NCBI RefSeq assembly: GCF_037042905.1
Contig: NC_087262.1
Coordinates: 5,914,001-5,978,000, forward strand
Source: Lytechinus pictus
Taxonomy: Eukaryota > Echinodermata > Echinoidea > Temnopleuroida > Toxopneustidae
Reading direction: 5' to 3'
Length of the DNA: 64,000 nucleotides
The notes under the pieces: generated by a model
Seen by the model: the letters and a program-made list of their open reading frames with translations, nothing else
The model's database searches: none
Told to the model about the DNA's origin: nothing
Made by a program: the position numbers and the translations under genes
In this document: positions 48,945 to 60,798 of the stretch, in pieces
Layout of the letters: every line of letters begins with the position of its first letter
Numbering within the stretch: the first letter of the stretch is position 1

Positions 48945-50226
48945 TGTAGAGGGACACCTAGGTCATGAACCCTCAGCGAAAACGTTATCATTCAAAGGTG
49001 AAAAATGATGACACCACTGGGTAATCCGCAACCCCACAAGCAGACGCGGATACGGGTTAGACACAACAGTTTTGGGAGGCCGGGTATTGTTCAAAAAACA
49101 ATATTGACCCGGAAATGGTATAATCCCGTTCACGGTTCGCTCATGATCATATTTCTTAAATGTCCTTTGCGATTATGATGAGCAATAACATTATCAAAGG
49201 AAGATGTTGCGTTAGCTATGCCGGCAAAGCATTCCAATTCTAAGAACGAAAGGTAACCAGAATAGTACGTCAGTGGTACAGTTTGGAAATCTGTTTTTTA
49301 TTGTCTGCTTTTGGCACATTTTGACTATTGTTTGGGCATTTGTCAAATATCAGTGATTATGAAGATTTTGTTACTCTTCAGCTTGGATGTGATGAATGAA
49401 TATTTTAAAAAGGAATACATGAATGATCATCAAATCACAATGACTATGTCAGTGAATTTGCAAACCACGTCCATGGTTAGCTCACCTTTACTGCTCGTGC
49501 GTAGTTTACAACTGTGAAGAGGCTTATTATGTCAAATCCGGCTGGATCCGCTTCAGCCTACAAGGCCCTATGCTATGAGAAGGCAGGCCTACTGCGCGTA
49601 CTGCAGTATTACCGCAGTAATGTGCACTTCTACCGCGGTAATACGTGCACATTTACTGCGGTAATATGTACACATTTACTGCGGGAATAGTGCAGTACTC
49701 GCCATACCCATGATGAGTGATATGGGATGGAAGCTTTGCAAAGTATACCACGTATACCAATGGAGATGATGGAAATCAAGTAAACTTATTATTTTCCTGA
49801 TACAAAGTCATTTCTTTATCAATTTCAAAGATGTCCAAATGCATTAGGATTTGTAAAAAAATAACAATTTCAAATCCCTCCCAATTAATGCACAATTTTC
49901 ACATTGATCAATAATATTGATAAACATGTAGGCCAGTTATTCAGGGCGGCCACTCTAATTTGAGTGCTCTAAGGAGTCATTGAATAATATTATTTTTAAT
50001 ATTTATGTACATATAGGATTGTATCATGCATTATTTGTTTTATTTCTTTAATTATTACAGGTACTTCCATTGTAATTTTGGCGTGAATACGATGCTCTTC
50101 GATAAGCTTCATGGGACGATCAGGAAAGACGACAGATTTTACTCAGAAACAACCTTCGGAGGGAAGGGCGCCCCCATCAAACGAACTCCAGTTACAGGAT
50201 TCAAGGATCTAAATAAAGACAAGTAG
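41849..50226 (+). CDS. Fatty acid hydroxylase / sterol desaturase family protein, copy C
   Basis: Six exons: 41849-41954, 42496-42638, 44058-44268, 44584-44880, 48544-48664, 50061-50226; 347 residues; intron phases 1,0,1,1,2. All joins use GT/AG and keep frame. Histidine clusters HRLMH (199-203), HKLHH (212-216) and HDDHH (288-292), plus SHSG (269-272) and FHCNFG after the last cluster, give a complete superfamily active site. Hydrophobic stretches at about 17-33, 86-106, 175-195 and 230-265 predict a multi-pass membrane protein. The conserved WKCQPDRFL region lies in exon 3. Substrate unknown; C25H, FAXDC2, C5-desaturase and C4-methylsterol oxidase are relatives with the same histidine layout. 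Intron 4 carries a 2.5-kb nested transposon. A candidate 5'UTR exon ends at 41638. Confidence 0.93.
41995..42260 (+). repeat. Minisatellite in intron 1 of gene C
   Basis: Third copy of the degenerate array of GGTAATGGAAAATTCGTAAG-like units found after exon 1 in gene B and the orphan exon. Confidence 0.7.
42799..43042. mobile_element. Element with CAGGGGCCGCGGAAC ends and two 90-bp direct repeats
   Basis: CAGGGGCCGCGGAAC and GTTCCGCGGCCCCTG are perfect inverse ends. Between them a ~92-bp unit (GGCTGACCATGCTAAAAATC to GTACACG.TTTTGGAAAAAA) occurs twice, bounded by long G and C runs. Gene C intron 2. Confidence 0.85.
43229..43723. mobile_element. Tc1/mariner-like MITE, diverged
   Basis: Left GTGCGTTTCAGAAAACAAGG and right TTTTCTGAAACGCACTG are near inverse and lie next to TA. 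The termini resemble those of 5991-6525 and 16930-17728. Confidence 0.65.
45421..47903. mobile_element. TTAA-flanked piggyBac-like element containing a nested element
   Basis: Ends AGCCCCCTCACACC and GGTGTGAGGGGGCT, further matching at ACCGAAT, with TTAA on both sides (45417-45420, 47904-47907). The sequence matches piggyBac-type target duplication. Its middle is interrupted by a second inverted-repeat element at 45774-47534. No transposase. It sits in intron 4 of gene C and has no counterpart at the matching place in gene B. Confidence 0.8.
45774..47534. mobile_element. Nested inverted-repeat element (CCCCCATCTCACTAG ends)
   Basis: CCCCCATCTCACTAG at the left and CTAGTGAGATGGGGG at the right, extended by GGCGAT-type matches. 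About 1.76 kb. GC-richer than the host intron, with a CTCCTCC-rich tract at 46760-46815. A 151-codon minus-strand ORF (46758-47213) ending in a Gly/Arg-rich tail arises from that tract and is not accepted as a gene. Confidence 0.8.
48665..50060 (+). other. Intron 5 of gene C
   Basis: Phase-2 intron. It contains a pure (TA)n run (48894-48938) and a short array of CACATTTACTGCGGTAATA-type units (49590-49700), of which gene B has a less repeated version at 35575-35660. Otherwise nothing supported. Confidence 0.7.
48894..48938. repeat. (TA)n microsatellite
   Basis: About 22 TA repeats. Confidence 0.95.
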
Positions 50227-52485
50227 CTACACAGTGACGGACATCACTAGCGAAAACCACGTGGGATAGAGCACACACATCCCCGTAACACTTTTGTCAC
50301 TGTTACGATACTGCAACAAATAACAATGAAAATTTAGTTTTAAATTTGATTTCCTTTTTTGTTTATTACAGGAAATACATGTTAATCAATCAACAAAGTT
50401 AAAACAAAATATCTTACATCTCTTGAAGTGCTGATTATAATCCAAAGTTATGATCCAGATAAAATCCAAGTTGGCTGGCGAAAATTGCTTAAAGTTCACA
50501 ATGATGGCGATGATGAAACTGATGTTGAAGTACAATACAAGAGTCACTGTAACGAGTTGAAATGTCCGTGAAGACGATGTTGATGATGATTAACAGTCAA
50601 TTTCAGCAATCCATAGGTTGAAAAGCGTTCATTAAAACAGGTTGTTGATCTCGATGAGAACTGAGAATTCCTCTCAAAATAACTGTAAACAGTCAGCTTA
50701 TATACAAATTATTCACTATTCTGGAAGCTTCTAGTATTGTCTACAAAAAGAACATTCTCCTTCTTTCTGGAGCAATCAAATTCTAGAAGACTCTTGAATG
50801 ACCTCAGTGAAATTAACAATTGTAAACATAGCTAATCCTATTGTTCATTTCCTCTACCACTGGGAATCTTATTGTGTAGCAATCTCTATTCAGAAATAAC
50901 AGAGTACTAAAAGATTACTCATGTCTAACAAAGCTTTACTGAGACATTCTGGAATATTCTTAATCATTCCATGCTATGAATATCCTGAAAGAGGAAATAA
51001 CTAAATAAATGAATGTAATTGCTCTTACACTTCTTCTTATATATATAACATCAACATTAAGGCAACTATTAAAAACACAACCTTTTTTATATAAAAATAT
51101 TTTTTTTACAACATGAATGATCGTCAAATAGAGAAAGAGAGAGGGAGAGAGAGAGGGGGGGGGGGGCGGGGGGGGGGGAGCTAAAGAAAGAATAAGGAAC
51201 ACCCTTGCACAATTTTCTCGGTGAACCGCACCGGCAGTAAAGTAATCACTGATCTTAATAGTGTCTGATCGTGTACAGATTAGTGCTTGAAATATTAGTA
51301 TAAACTATTTGCAAATATCTTTTAAAGGTAAAGTCCAACACGTTGATTTTAATTCAATAGAGAAACATCAAAATGATCAGAACATTTAAAATGCCATCAA
51401 TTTAGAATTTGAAAAATGATTATTATGATGGTAATGATTCTCATTAATTAATAAATATTGCTTTATATGTTTTAGAGTACAGAAGAAGGATTGGTATGTT
51501 CAGGAAATGTGGGTATCAAATCCAAATTGAAATTTTCAAACGAAAAATAATAAACGAAAATGAGAGAGCAGGGAGACATACATTTTTTTAAACTTCACAT
51601 TTATTGATCGAAATTTAATAATTCAACGCAATATACATTTTAATATATTATAAGATCTGATTATAAAAGAAATTCATTATAATTCTTTGACATCACTGTC
51701 ACACCAAAGGAATTAATCCCAGTATCGATCCTCAACAATCGCGTTATTTCGACTGACGGAGAATCGGTCGGTGTGAAATCGGCTTAGTTGATGTGACTGC
51801 GAAATAAAGATATATTCAACTTGACACGTTTTAGATACATACAACACAGAAGATTGTGGATACAAAATATAGTTTCATAGAAGTGAGCGTGTATCACAAA
51901 AATCGAACAAATTTAAGTGAAATTATTTCATTATCGTGCAAGAAATGTTGATACATGAATAGGGACAAATATGTGGACAGGGTAAATGGTATTGTTCCCG
52001 CGACCAGTGTGATCGGGTCCAACAAGATAGGCGGTTCCACTTTGAAGTGTGATGTACTGTTTATATCACGAAATTCAAACCAAAGAGTCGTGGGGAAATA
52101 AACTTTTAAAAGCATTTCATTAATGATTGTATATTTCTATATTCGTAGATTTTTGTATCTAGACATGCTAAAGGAACTGTTTCTAGGCTACCGCCATGAG
52201 CGTCTTCAGACGGTGTGAGCTTTTAACACCATTATTCTTCCTCTTCTTGATATTATTATAAATTAGTGCTTTCGCAATGTGTTACAATACTCTTCCAAAC
52301 CAATAGTCAATTACGTGAAATTATCAACGACGGTAGAACGATATGTAGAAGTGAAAACAATAATGAGATTTGTCATATCCTACGTGAATTACATTAACTG
52401 TAATCAAGTGAGAACGCACTTCTTTTTTACTCGTGACCAAAACAAGTAAATGCATATCAGAGTCGTGAATATACTGCTTCAATAT
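50227..52485. other. 3' flank of gene C, no gene
   Basis: AT-rich. A GA/G tract with long G runs lies at 51132-51180. A conserved ~50-bp motif at 52168-52223 (CTAAAGGAACTGTT...CATGAGCGTCT.C.GACGGTGTG) recurs inverted at 61781-61834. No coding exon supported. Confidence 0.5.
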
Positions 52486-52756
52486 ACACTCTTAAAATAG
52501 TTGGGCAAAAAAAAATGCCCAACTCTTAACAAACCCTGGGCAGCATACTTTCCACCCAACTATTGGTTAAAATCTGACCAAATTGGGTAATAAAAACTAA
52601 CAAGTGGAGCGCCTCTGGAGGTCTCACCTGCATCACGTGATTCAATATAGCAGCAGTGTTGACTTTGAAAACTATAATAATTGCCCAGAATATATATTTT
52701 TACCAACATACATTACCCAAGACAGTGGACAGTATGTTGCCCAACATTTTAAGTGT
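52486..52756. mobile_element. Short inverted-repeat element (ACACTCTTAAAAT ends)
   Basis: Left ACACTCTTAAAATAGTTGGG and right TTGCCCAACATTTTAAGTGT are near inverse. The interior repeats TGCCCAA/TTGGGTA words as in 6848-7101. Confidence 0.75.
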
Positions 52757-55252
52757 GTACTAGTAGCTCAGCGAATAAGGTATATACCATAATTACAATA
52801 TAAGGCGTCACTAATGTTGAATCATTTCAATTCTAATGCCGTTTCAGTAACTCAAGATTTTTTGGTCAGCAAAATGCCCGCAGTAAAATAGTCCGCACCA
52901 CACAATAAAAATGCTTTTAGTGACTATAGCAGAGCCGTTCTACTTTTGCGATCACTCATTCAAAAACTCGGGCACATAAGGGAAAACGTTCGTGTTTACT
53001 GAACACGCCATAGAAAGAGCTGATAAGGGCAACACCTAAATAATCGGGCCCGGAGTGGGCTATTTTAGCCCTCGCCATTCATTCAAAATTTTACAGCTTA
53101 GCGAGTGAGTTAGTGAGTTTTTGAAATCAAGTTGATATAAAATAAGGTCAATTATCGGTTGAATATTACCCAAAGTCTTTCCTACTTTTAATAAATAATC
53201 ACAAGAAGTGTCGGAGGCGGATCCAGGATATTTTGAAATAAGGGGACTGAGATTTCTTTAAAACTACCTGAAAAAAAGATTCCTTAATAAATAACGGTGT
53301 TGATCCTCCAAAACCTAAAAGAAAAGTAGTTTAATCATTTACCAAAATGGAGTAACTTTTAATATCAACGGGAGGAACGATGTCATTTTTCGGCCGGAGG
53401 AAGGAGGGGGGCACTTGAATCTTCCCCTGAGACTTGCCAGTCTCTATTAAAAAAATATTAAATATTCATTAATGAGTTATAGATATAAAAATGGAGACGT
53501 TTTATATGCCATCTGTTCCAGATTTAAGTAAGAATGTAAAATATTTTTTTTGTTTTCATACAGACTGAATGTTATTGATCTATGACTGCATGGGTATAGA
53601 CATGAAGAAATTGATTCGCCATTTGGGTTCATCACATTTTGCCAAAACCAGTTTGTTTTAATGACAATAATGTTAATGGCAAGTTCCAATTAACCATTAT
53701 TGAATTACCTAATAAGTTTGATTCAACAAACTCCGGCAAATCTCGATAGATGAACGGATAATTACGAAAGCTTTTTATATGCCATTGACCTGACGAGATA
53801 TTTCATCTTGCCAAGTCAATTTTTCAAAACGTAGTATTTCAACATGGCAAGATACGCTATCTCACCAAGTCGATATATAATAATTTGTATATCAACATGT
53901 CGAGATACGTGGTGGACGTATCTTTCCGTGTCAACTATATAATTAATTGTTAGTAGTTCCACTTGGCAATTAAAGTGATTGGTTAACATTGGTTTGACTT
54001 TTAAAAAATCTGAGCTAGAAGGTCACACTTGTCACCTGTGTCTGTGATATGTTACAAAAATGAAGCCCAGAAAAAATTGCGTTCGAAAATAATTATTTAG
54101 TGCTTCAAAAATTGAAATATAAAGTGACCGAAAACACCATCTTAATTTCATCCCATACACTTATGTGTACTATTTAGGCGTCTATAAGACACCTATTTAC
54201 AAAATCGGGTTTTGCCTTGTAGTTTTAGCTTTTCATTCTCAATAATGGTTGTTTTCAGGGTTTATTAGTTCTAATACATGCACTTGTACACATGTTTCAT
54301 CTTGGTTTGATAATTTTTTAAATCGGCTGCTCACAAAGTTAAACAATACCTTTAAGCTAAGTATCACCTGATCACGCCAAGTTGGTATACAACTGATTCG
54401 GGCCGATTTGACAAAATAACCTCTCTTGCCTTCTCGTCACCTCGTCACGTCGTTAAGCTTCCTTGAATAATGGCCCACATCATCAATTAAAAAAATATGG
54501 AAAACAGGGTAGACCAAATTTCCGTTAGACCAATAATTGATCGCTATTTAAAGAAATAAGTGGGGATAATTAGACAGGGTTATGAATGATAAAAAACAAA
54601 TGGCGATGAGACAAAATCGATTTAGTAACCAAAGTAACCAGAAAGTCTAATCGGCAATTTCTCCACCTTTTCTCTCGATTCGTCTAATGACCATTTGGCC
54701 TACCACGTCAGATAGATGGACATAGCATTCCAATGCAGTCAATGTGGAATGCAGTGGTAAAGGAGCATAGATAGCTGAATAAGCTTCAGGGTTTAAGGCC
54801 AATTTCAAAACGCCATGAAACGTGGATCGACGCGGTTTTACCACGGGACGTAACGGTCTTACCGACGCTACCGCGGAAAGACGCGGCAGTACCGCTACCC
54901 ACATCCATTCTTTACCCCCAAACCGACTGTAGTACCGCCATGTCACTTCTTAATCCCGTTAATGTGATAACTCCTTTTTACATCAAACCGCCTTTGTGAT
55001 TGCTACGCGATTTTTAGGGGTCGAGCAGGGCCCAGGAAATAACAGTCTTTGGCGGAGTACGGTTGAATCACCGAGTTATTGGACTACCTCTTTAGATTCA
55101 TGTGGTTTAAGCTTCTGCTTCTGCAATAAGTCGACATCATTGTCATTCTCTTCTGTTCCTAGTATGAGTTGTAGACCATCTTGATCGACTGGTACTCGCA
55201 CACGCTTGTGCCAAGCCCTTTATGGTGATGAACATGAGGTTTCAATGACACG
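52757..55252. other. No gene; probable 3' flank/3'UTR of the homeobox gene near the right end
   Basis: Contains a cluster of short palindromic words such as CTTGCCAAGTC and GGCAAGATACGCTATCTCACC (split repeats, 53780-53960), otherwise unremarkable. The last few hundred bases, next to the stop at 55253, may be 3'UTR of the minus-strand gene. Confidence 0.4.
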
Positions 55253-58200
55253 TTAACATCCGAACGAACACGGAACATGCGACGAAGTCGGTCTCGAGGC
55301 TGCGTTGGCGCCCAAGAGAATGGCAGGATGGGGCGGCGCCATCTTGTATGACGTCATCAGACCAGCAGCTTCCGCCATGGCGTTGGAGTACTCCTTGGCG
55401 CGCATGCGCAGAGCAGCTAGACTGAGTGTGCGTTTTTCGTGCTCTCTCAAGATGGCTGATGATGAGTCGAGGGGGCCTCTGAGAGAGGGAACGTTGAATC
55501 CTCCGTAGCTTCCTCCTGATGTGGGCACCGGCTCTGACAGAACAACATCGGAGAAGTTATTAAGTTTTCTCTAAAACACACACAAAAACAAACAATTTCT
55601 CGAAATATACGGCTCTAACAAACAAAAATTGGATTTGAATATATTATGCTGATTTTACCATTGATTCGGTATAAGTTTTGTCATAAAAGAATAGTAATGT
55701 ATATGCTGAAAATGTGAATGCATTACCTTTGAATTCCCTAGTTTAGATAAAACTTTATGACGTTCTTTGTGAAATAAGATTCTTATCAATCTAAATTCAT
55801 TTCTTAAAGGACAAGTACACCCCAACAAAGAGTTGATTTAAAATTCAACAGGTATAACACGGAAAATGTCATCAAAATCGGATGTAGCATAAGAAAGTTA
55901 TGACATTGTTAATTTTCACTTATATTTCACGCAACAGTTATATGCACAACCTGGTCAGTATGTAAATGAGGGGATTGATGACATCACCCACTCAATATTT
56001 ATTTTGTATTATAAATATTATATAGAATATGAAATATTCTTGTCTTCCCCTCATTGTCATGTGAAACAAATTCCTCCCTGAAAATGAACAAATACCATTG
56101 TTTTAACATATTACGTTTAAGTCAAATTGTTCCTTATTGTCAGAACTGTAAAAATTGAAATATTGTATAATTCAAACAATAAAAATAATGTGAGGGGTCC
56201 CATCAACTCTTTCATTTGCATGTGAATGAGTTGTCCAAATTACCGTTTTATGAAAATTTTATAGCGAACATTTGAAATGTCATAACTTTTATTATTTTAA
56301 ATCCAATTTTGATGCAAATATATCCAACGTTGTGCATGTTTGATTTTTCCTTATTGATTCAAATTATTATTTACCGTGGGGTGGACTTGACCTTTAAAGG
56401 ACAAGTCCACCCCAAGAGAAAGTTGATTGGAATAAAAAGAGACAAATCCAACAAGCATAACACTGAAAATTTCATCAAAATAGGATGTAAAAAAAGAGAG
56501 GAAAACTAGATGACGAACGGAATGTAAGCATTGTTGTGTTGATTAGATTGATAGTGATATAATTTCGATGGTGATGATGATTATGATGATGATGACTGTG
56601 GATGGCAATAATCATGATGATAGTTTATTATGATTAAGATTTGCGATTTGAGATACATGTATATACATATATTCATGTTATTGACGAAAATAACGATATG
56701 GTCCTATTGGTGATGAAAACTTTGGAAGGATAATAATTTTGTTCAACGTCATCAGATGATAGTAGTTGTTTGGGGTTGATGACGATACTAATAATAAATA
56801 ATGTTAATATTCAAACTTTCAATCTTTCTATTGATGTGGAAATTTCTTTTTTTATCGTCTCGTTATGTCTACTTTAATGTGATAATACATATCTGCTGTA
56901 ATAAGACGTCGATGATGATGATGATGATGACGGTGATGATGTTGATGATGATGCTGTTGACGATGATAATAGCGACGAGGGCAATAAGATGTTGTCGATG
57001 ATATGAATGAGAATTATAAAGCTACAGTGATTTAAAAATAAAATTAACAAAAATATTTAACATATTCTGGTACCTTTTCTGGCTGAGGCGAATGACATGA
57101 GTTGCGAGGCGTATGAGGGCGAGATAAGAGACGGGAACCGTGCCGAAGAGCCGTGTCCTCTCAGGCTGTTAAAAATACATAAAAAAGGTCGAAATTATTT
57201 CTGGATTGTGCATATTTTGAATTCAATTCATACAATATCCAAAAGATATCAAAGGTTTCGTCTGCGAGTACACCCAGGTGCAAGAGCGACGCAATCTACA
57301 GGAGAATTGCTTTGATCGAAGAGACATGAAAGGGGGGGGGGGTGATAAATTGAGCCCCAACATCATTAAAAGCTTGGTGTGAACAAGTCCTCTTCGAAAA
57401 GGGAAAATTTACCCAATTATCAATTATGAAAGAGGGAGAAGGTGCAATGTATGCCCCCATCTCTTTTGTGGGATTATCTAATTAAAAAAAGGGAAACATC
57501 CGTTGTCTCTGTTCAAGAGGGGAAGTTCAGCTGACAATAAGTCGGTTACAATACAAGCAGAAAAATAAAATAGTGGAGTTATAAATTTGGTAAGGTGTTG
57601 ATATTGTGACGTCACACGAGCAGCTCCTTCAAATACCCTGTGTTATATATAAAAAAAAAGTGATTTTATAAAAAGAAACTGAATTGATATTATTTGTAGT
57701 GGTGGATGCATCATTTGCAACATTATTTCTCTTAAGAAGGCATATGAATCCATTTTCCATAAAAAAAAGATGAAATTTATGGAATTTGTATTGAATGATA
57801 ATATGGGAGAGCTACTCGCAAAATCATGACGTAACAAATTCAAAATTTTAAACAATCATAACTTTCTTATTCTTTGAAAGATTTTCATCAAACCTTCAAT
57901 ACTTTTCCTCTATTTTCTGGATTTGAAAAACCATCAGGGTGATTTTCGCTATCCTTATTTCACGGAATCATGGAATATCCAGTCAGAACTCACCCTTCGT
58001 ATGGTTGTGAAGCAAGTAGCAAGCGAGCAGCACCTCCCGGATGATAAAACGGGTTCAACATTGTGCTTGCGGATGGGTTTGCAAAAGTAGGAGGCATCAA
58101 ACGACCACTCGATGGCGCTCTATCCAAGCTGTGCAACGGGGGTCCATCATCGTTTTGTGAATCTGACTTCTCTCCCTATCCGGAAAAAAATAAGATAAAC

Positions 58201-58926
58201 GCATTAAAACCAAAAATACCGTATCTAGTGAAACAAACAATTGACTTTATTAAAAATGATTTGATACAATTAATAGAAATTACGATAAGAATAACTCATT
58301 ATCTCCAATAATATCATTGAACATTTTCTATTTAGGTAAAAACGACTGACTGACAAGTATGTTAAAAACTACTAGCAATCAAGATATTATTTGAAACAAT
58401 AATGACCATCGTTACAAATATTTCGATTTCTGTAGCAATTCAGCTGCATAATTCATTTTTGTAATACCTTGCTCTTATTAATGAGGATGGTGCTTTCAAA
58501 ATAAGAAAAGAAGGAAAACATTTTATCTGAAACACAGTCTACCGCATAAATTTTATGTGGAGCTATCCTAGTTGAGTCATAATGTACGCAAATAAGTGTA
58601 TGAGCAGGTAGTTTTAAAAGGGTAAACAACTATAAACTACGTTATCTTACTAAGTAACCATCTAACAAGCAAACTTGATAACTAATCTACACTAACTGAT
58701 TAAATGGCAAAAATCTTTCACTTACATCAACTGTCATTTTATCTCTTCGTGTTTCTTCAGAGGGTACCCCAGGGCTCATGTTTAGTTCCTCTCTTGATTG
58801 TCCAACAGCGCCCTCACTCGACGATAATCTGTCTTCGTTTTCTGGGCTTGACGTTGACGATGGTCCTCTTTCTTGTTTAGTCCTCTCTGCTTTTCGCCAT
58901 TTCGCTCGTCTGTTCTGAAACCATAC
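55253..58926 (-). CDS. Drgx: Paired-class homeobox protein, 3' exons, Drgx-like
   Basis: Minus strand, four exons found by hand: 58926-58726, 58175-57994, 57165-57074, 55533-55253, phases 0, 2, 1 between them, all GT/AG, ending in TAA. 251 residues are visible. The first exon starts at homeodomain residue 47 with VWFQNRRAKWRKAER; Q50 is the usual paired-class (non-Pax) residue, and an intron at 46/47 is common in such genes. The last exon holds an OAR motif, TLSLAALRMRAKEYSNAMAE, near the C-terminus. Homeodomain edge plus OAR sequence fit Drgx (DRG11) best from memory; Alx-, Arx- or Rx-type proteins are alternatives. It is a nuclear transcription factor by family. Residues 1-46 of the homeodomain and the start lie upstream, not found in the window and probably beyond the right edge. 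Confidence 0.8.
55808..56393. mobile_element. TTAA-flanked (piggyBac-like) MITE
   Basis: AGGACAAGTACACCCCAAC after TTAA (55804-55807) and GGGGTGGACTTGACCT before TTAA (56394-56397). The arms pair over ~100 bp or more, including AAAATCGGATGTA and its inverse form. No ORF. Confidence 0.85.
56398..56505. mobile_element. Partial TTAA-MITE, abutting the previous one
   Basis: Begins AGGACAAGTCCACCCC directly after the TTAA that closes 55808-56393 and runs ~108 bp into the same internal sequence (TTTCATCAAAATAGGATGTA). The right half is missing. Confidence 0.75.
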
Positions 58927-59186
58927 CTTTAATGATAAGAAAAAAAAAAACCAAGATAAACCATTGAAAAACAGTAAACGTAGACACGTTGGTCAATCTG
59001 AACAAAATATGTTTTCTTTTCTTCGGTTCTTCTTATATTTTTTTTGAAAAATTGAGTATCTGTAGTAGTCAATCCTTGAAATGTATCACTATGTATATCC
59101 CTCAAAATGACCACTATTTAAACCCTAGATTGAGGAGACTCACCTCCCCCCTGCAGAATAGTCTATGTGTATGATAGACAGGCTTA
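58927..59186. other. Intron sequence upstream of the homeodomain exon
   Basis: Upstream of the acceptor ATTAAAG used by the homeodomain exon. AT-rich, no feature seen. Confidence 0.5.
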
Positions 59187-59373
59187 GGGCCTTTTCACAC
59201 GTGAATCTTGAATCATCATTGTAATAATGATTGCTATTGTAATCGTGGCTGTGATTAGCGTTCGTGATTCTAATCATTTTCTTGTTTGGTTTCACACGTG
59301 CTAAATATTCGTCATTAGCCTTATTTTTTACTGGAATCATTTAAATTACGATTTTTTTATCGTGTGAAAGGTC
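59187..59373. mobile_element. Short MITE (GGGCCTTTTCACACG ends)
   Basis: GGGCCTTTTCACACG and CGTGTGAAAGGTC are near-perfect inverse ends of a 187-bp segment rich in GATT/AATC words. Confidence 0.7.
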
Positions 59374-59386
59374 GGTAAGTTATTAA

Positions 59387-59964
59387 AGGTCAAGTCCACC
59401 CCAGGAAAATGCTGACTTGAATAGATAGAGAAAAATCAAACCAGCATAGTGCTGAAAATTTCATCAAAATCGGATGTAAAATAAGAAAGTTATGACATTT
59501 CAAAGTTTCGCTTATTTTTCACAAAAAAGTGATATGCACAACCAGGTTAGTCAGTCGATGATGTCCATCACTCACTATTTCTTTTGTTTTTATTGTTTGA
59601 ATTGTACAATATTTCATTTTTCATAGATTTGACAATAAGGACCAACTTGACTGAACCATATAGTATTAAACAATGCTAATTTCACATGTTCAGGCAGGAA
59701 TTAATTGTTGTATCACTTGAAAATGAGGAGAAAATTAGAATGTTTCATATTTCATATGATAAAATACAAAAGAAATAGTCATAATTTCCTCATTTGCATA
59801 CCAGCCAGGGTGTGCATATAACTGTTTTGTGAAATTAAGGGAAACTTTAAAATGTCATAACTTTCTTGTTTTACATCCGATTTTGATGAAATATTCAGCG
59901 TTATGCTTGCTGGATTATTTTTCTTTTTATTCGATTCAAGTTTTTGTTGGGGTGGACTTGTCCT
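59387..59964. mobile_element. TTAA-flanked (piggyBac-like) MITE
   Basis: AGGTCAAGTCCACCCC after TTAA (59383-59386) and GGGGTGGACTTGTCCT before TTAA (59965-59968). Same family as 55808-56393; the arms include AAAATCGGATGTAAAA and its inverse. Confidence 0.85.
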
Positions 59965-60343
59965 TTAAGAACAAAGAGGTTTATCTCGGTCCGACCACCA
60001 CTGGATTACCATGTTCTTTTCAGTGATAAAACTTCAAGGTCTCGGAATTAAAAACAAAAAATTGTGAAAAGGTTAGCTTTTGGTCTTATATACCATGTAT
60101 ATGTTTCAAATAAAACGGAAGCCCCGTTTTTTAGTAATCTGTGGTATATTTAATGTCTTCTCTTGGATCTTCTCTTCCCAAATGCTGTTAAAATCTGTAA
60201 CTTCTCGACAGCTTTCCGCCGCAATTATTCCGTGTGCCTTAACACGCAGACCGTTAATCTTCGGGCGGTGATCCCGGGGGATAACATCTTGACACGTTGC
60301 TGTGGCGAGTGTTTATGCCACTAGATACCACTCAAACCCGTAT

Positions 60344-60721
60344 CATTGCGGTCCCAGCGGGCCCTGCGCAAATCTGTCGGCGGACCCTCTCCGGCAGATC
60401 ATCCTCGTTATCTCGCACGGTTAGCTCCGTGCTTCTAATAGCTTTCCCTAAACAAGTGCGCGGTGTTCGGGACAAGTGTCATGACTCATTGTTAAATATT
60501 CATAAGCGAAAATTGTTGACTCTATGATGTACTCGAACCAGATGGAGAGTTAGATCATTGGCCTATCGATTGCCTTGATTTGCAAAATGTTATTACGCCA
60601 CAATATTTGTTGGAAGACATTAGAAAAAAAAGAAGCACGGAGCTAACCGTGCGAGATAACGAGGATGATCTGCCGGAGAGCGCACCGACAGATTTGCGCA
60701 GGGCCCCCTGGGACCGCAATG
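60344..60721. repeat. Inverted repeat, ~92-bp arms, ~195-bp spacer
   Basis: CATTGCGGTCCCAGCGGGCC...GCACGG...GTGCTTCT on the left is inverted at 60631-60721 with few mismatches. GC-rich arms in AT-rich surroundings; probably a small DNA element. Confidence 0.8.
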
Positions 60722-60798
60722 ACGAACAATGTGTGCGCGTTACGTTTGTAAATGTGTCCGTGCGTGTGTGCATGTGCGTATATTCGTGTGTGTTCCAA

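Larger units (their letters stand above)
55534..57073 (-). other. Last intron of the homeobox gene
   Basis: A 1.54-kb phase-1 intron (donor GTACC, acceptor TTCTGTCAG). It contains a complete and a partial TTAA-type MITE (55808-56505) and a (GAT)n-rich tract (56545-56600, 56908-56965). Confidence 0.75.

Noticed and set aside
54647-54946. 99-codon minus-strand ORF downstream of the homeobox gene
   Set aside because: No motif and no splice context joining it to the gene. Probably chance or a repeat.
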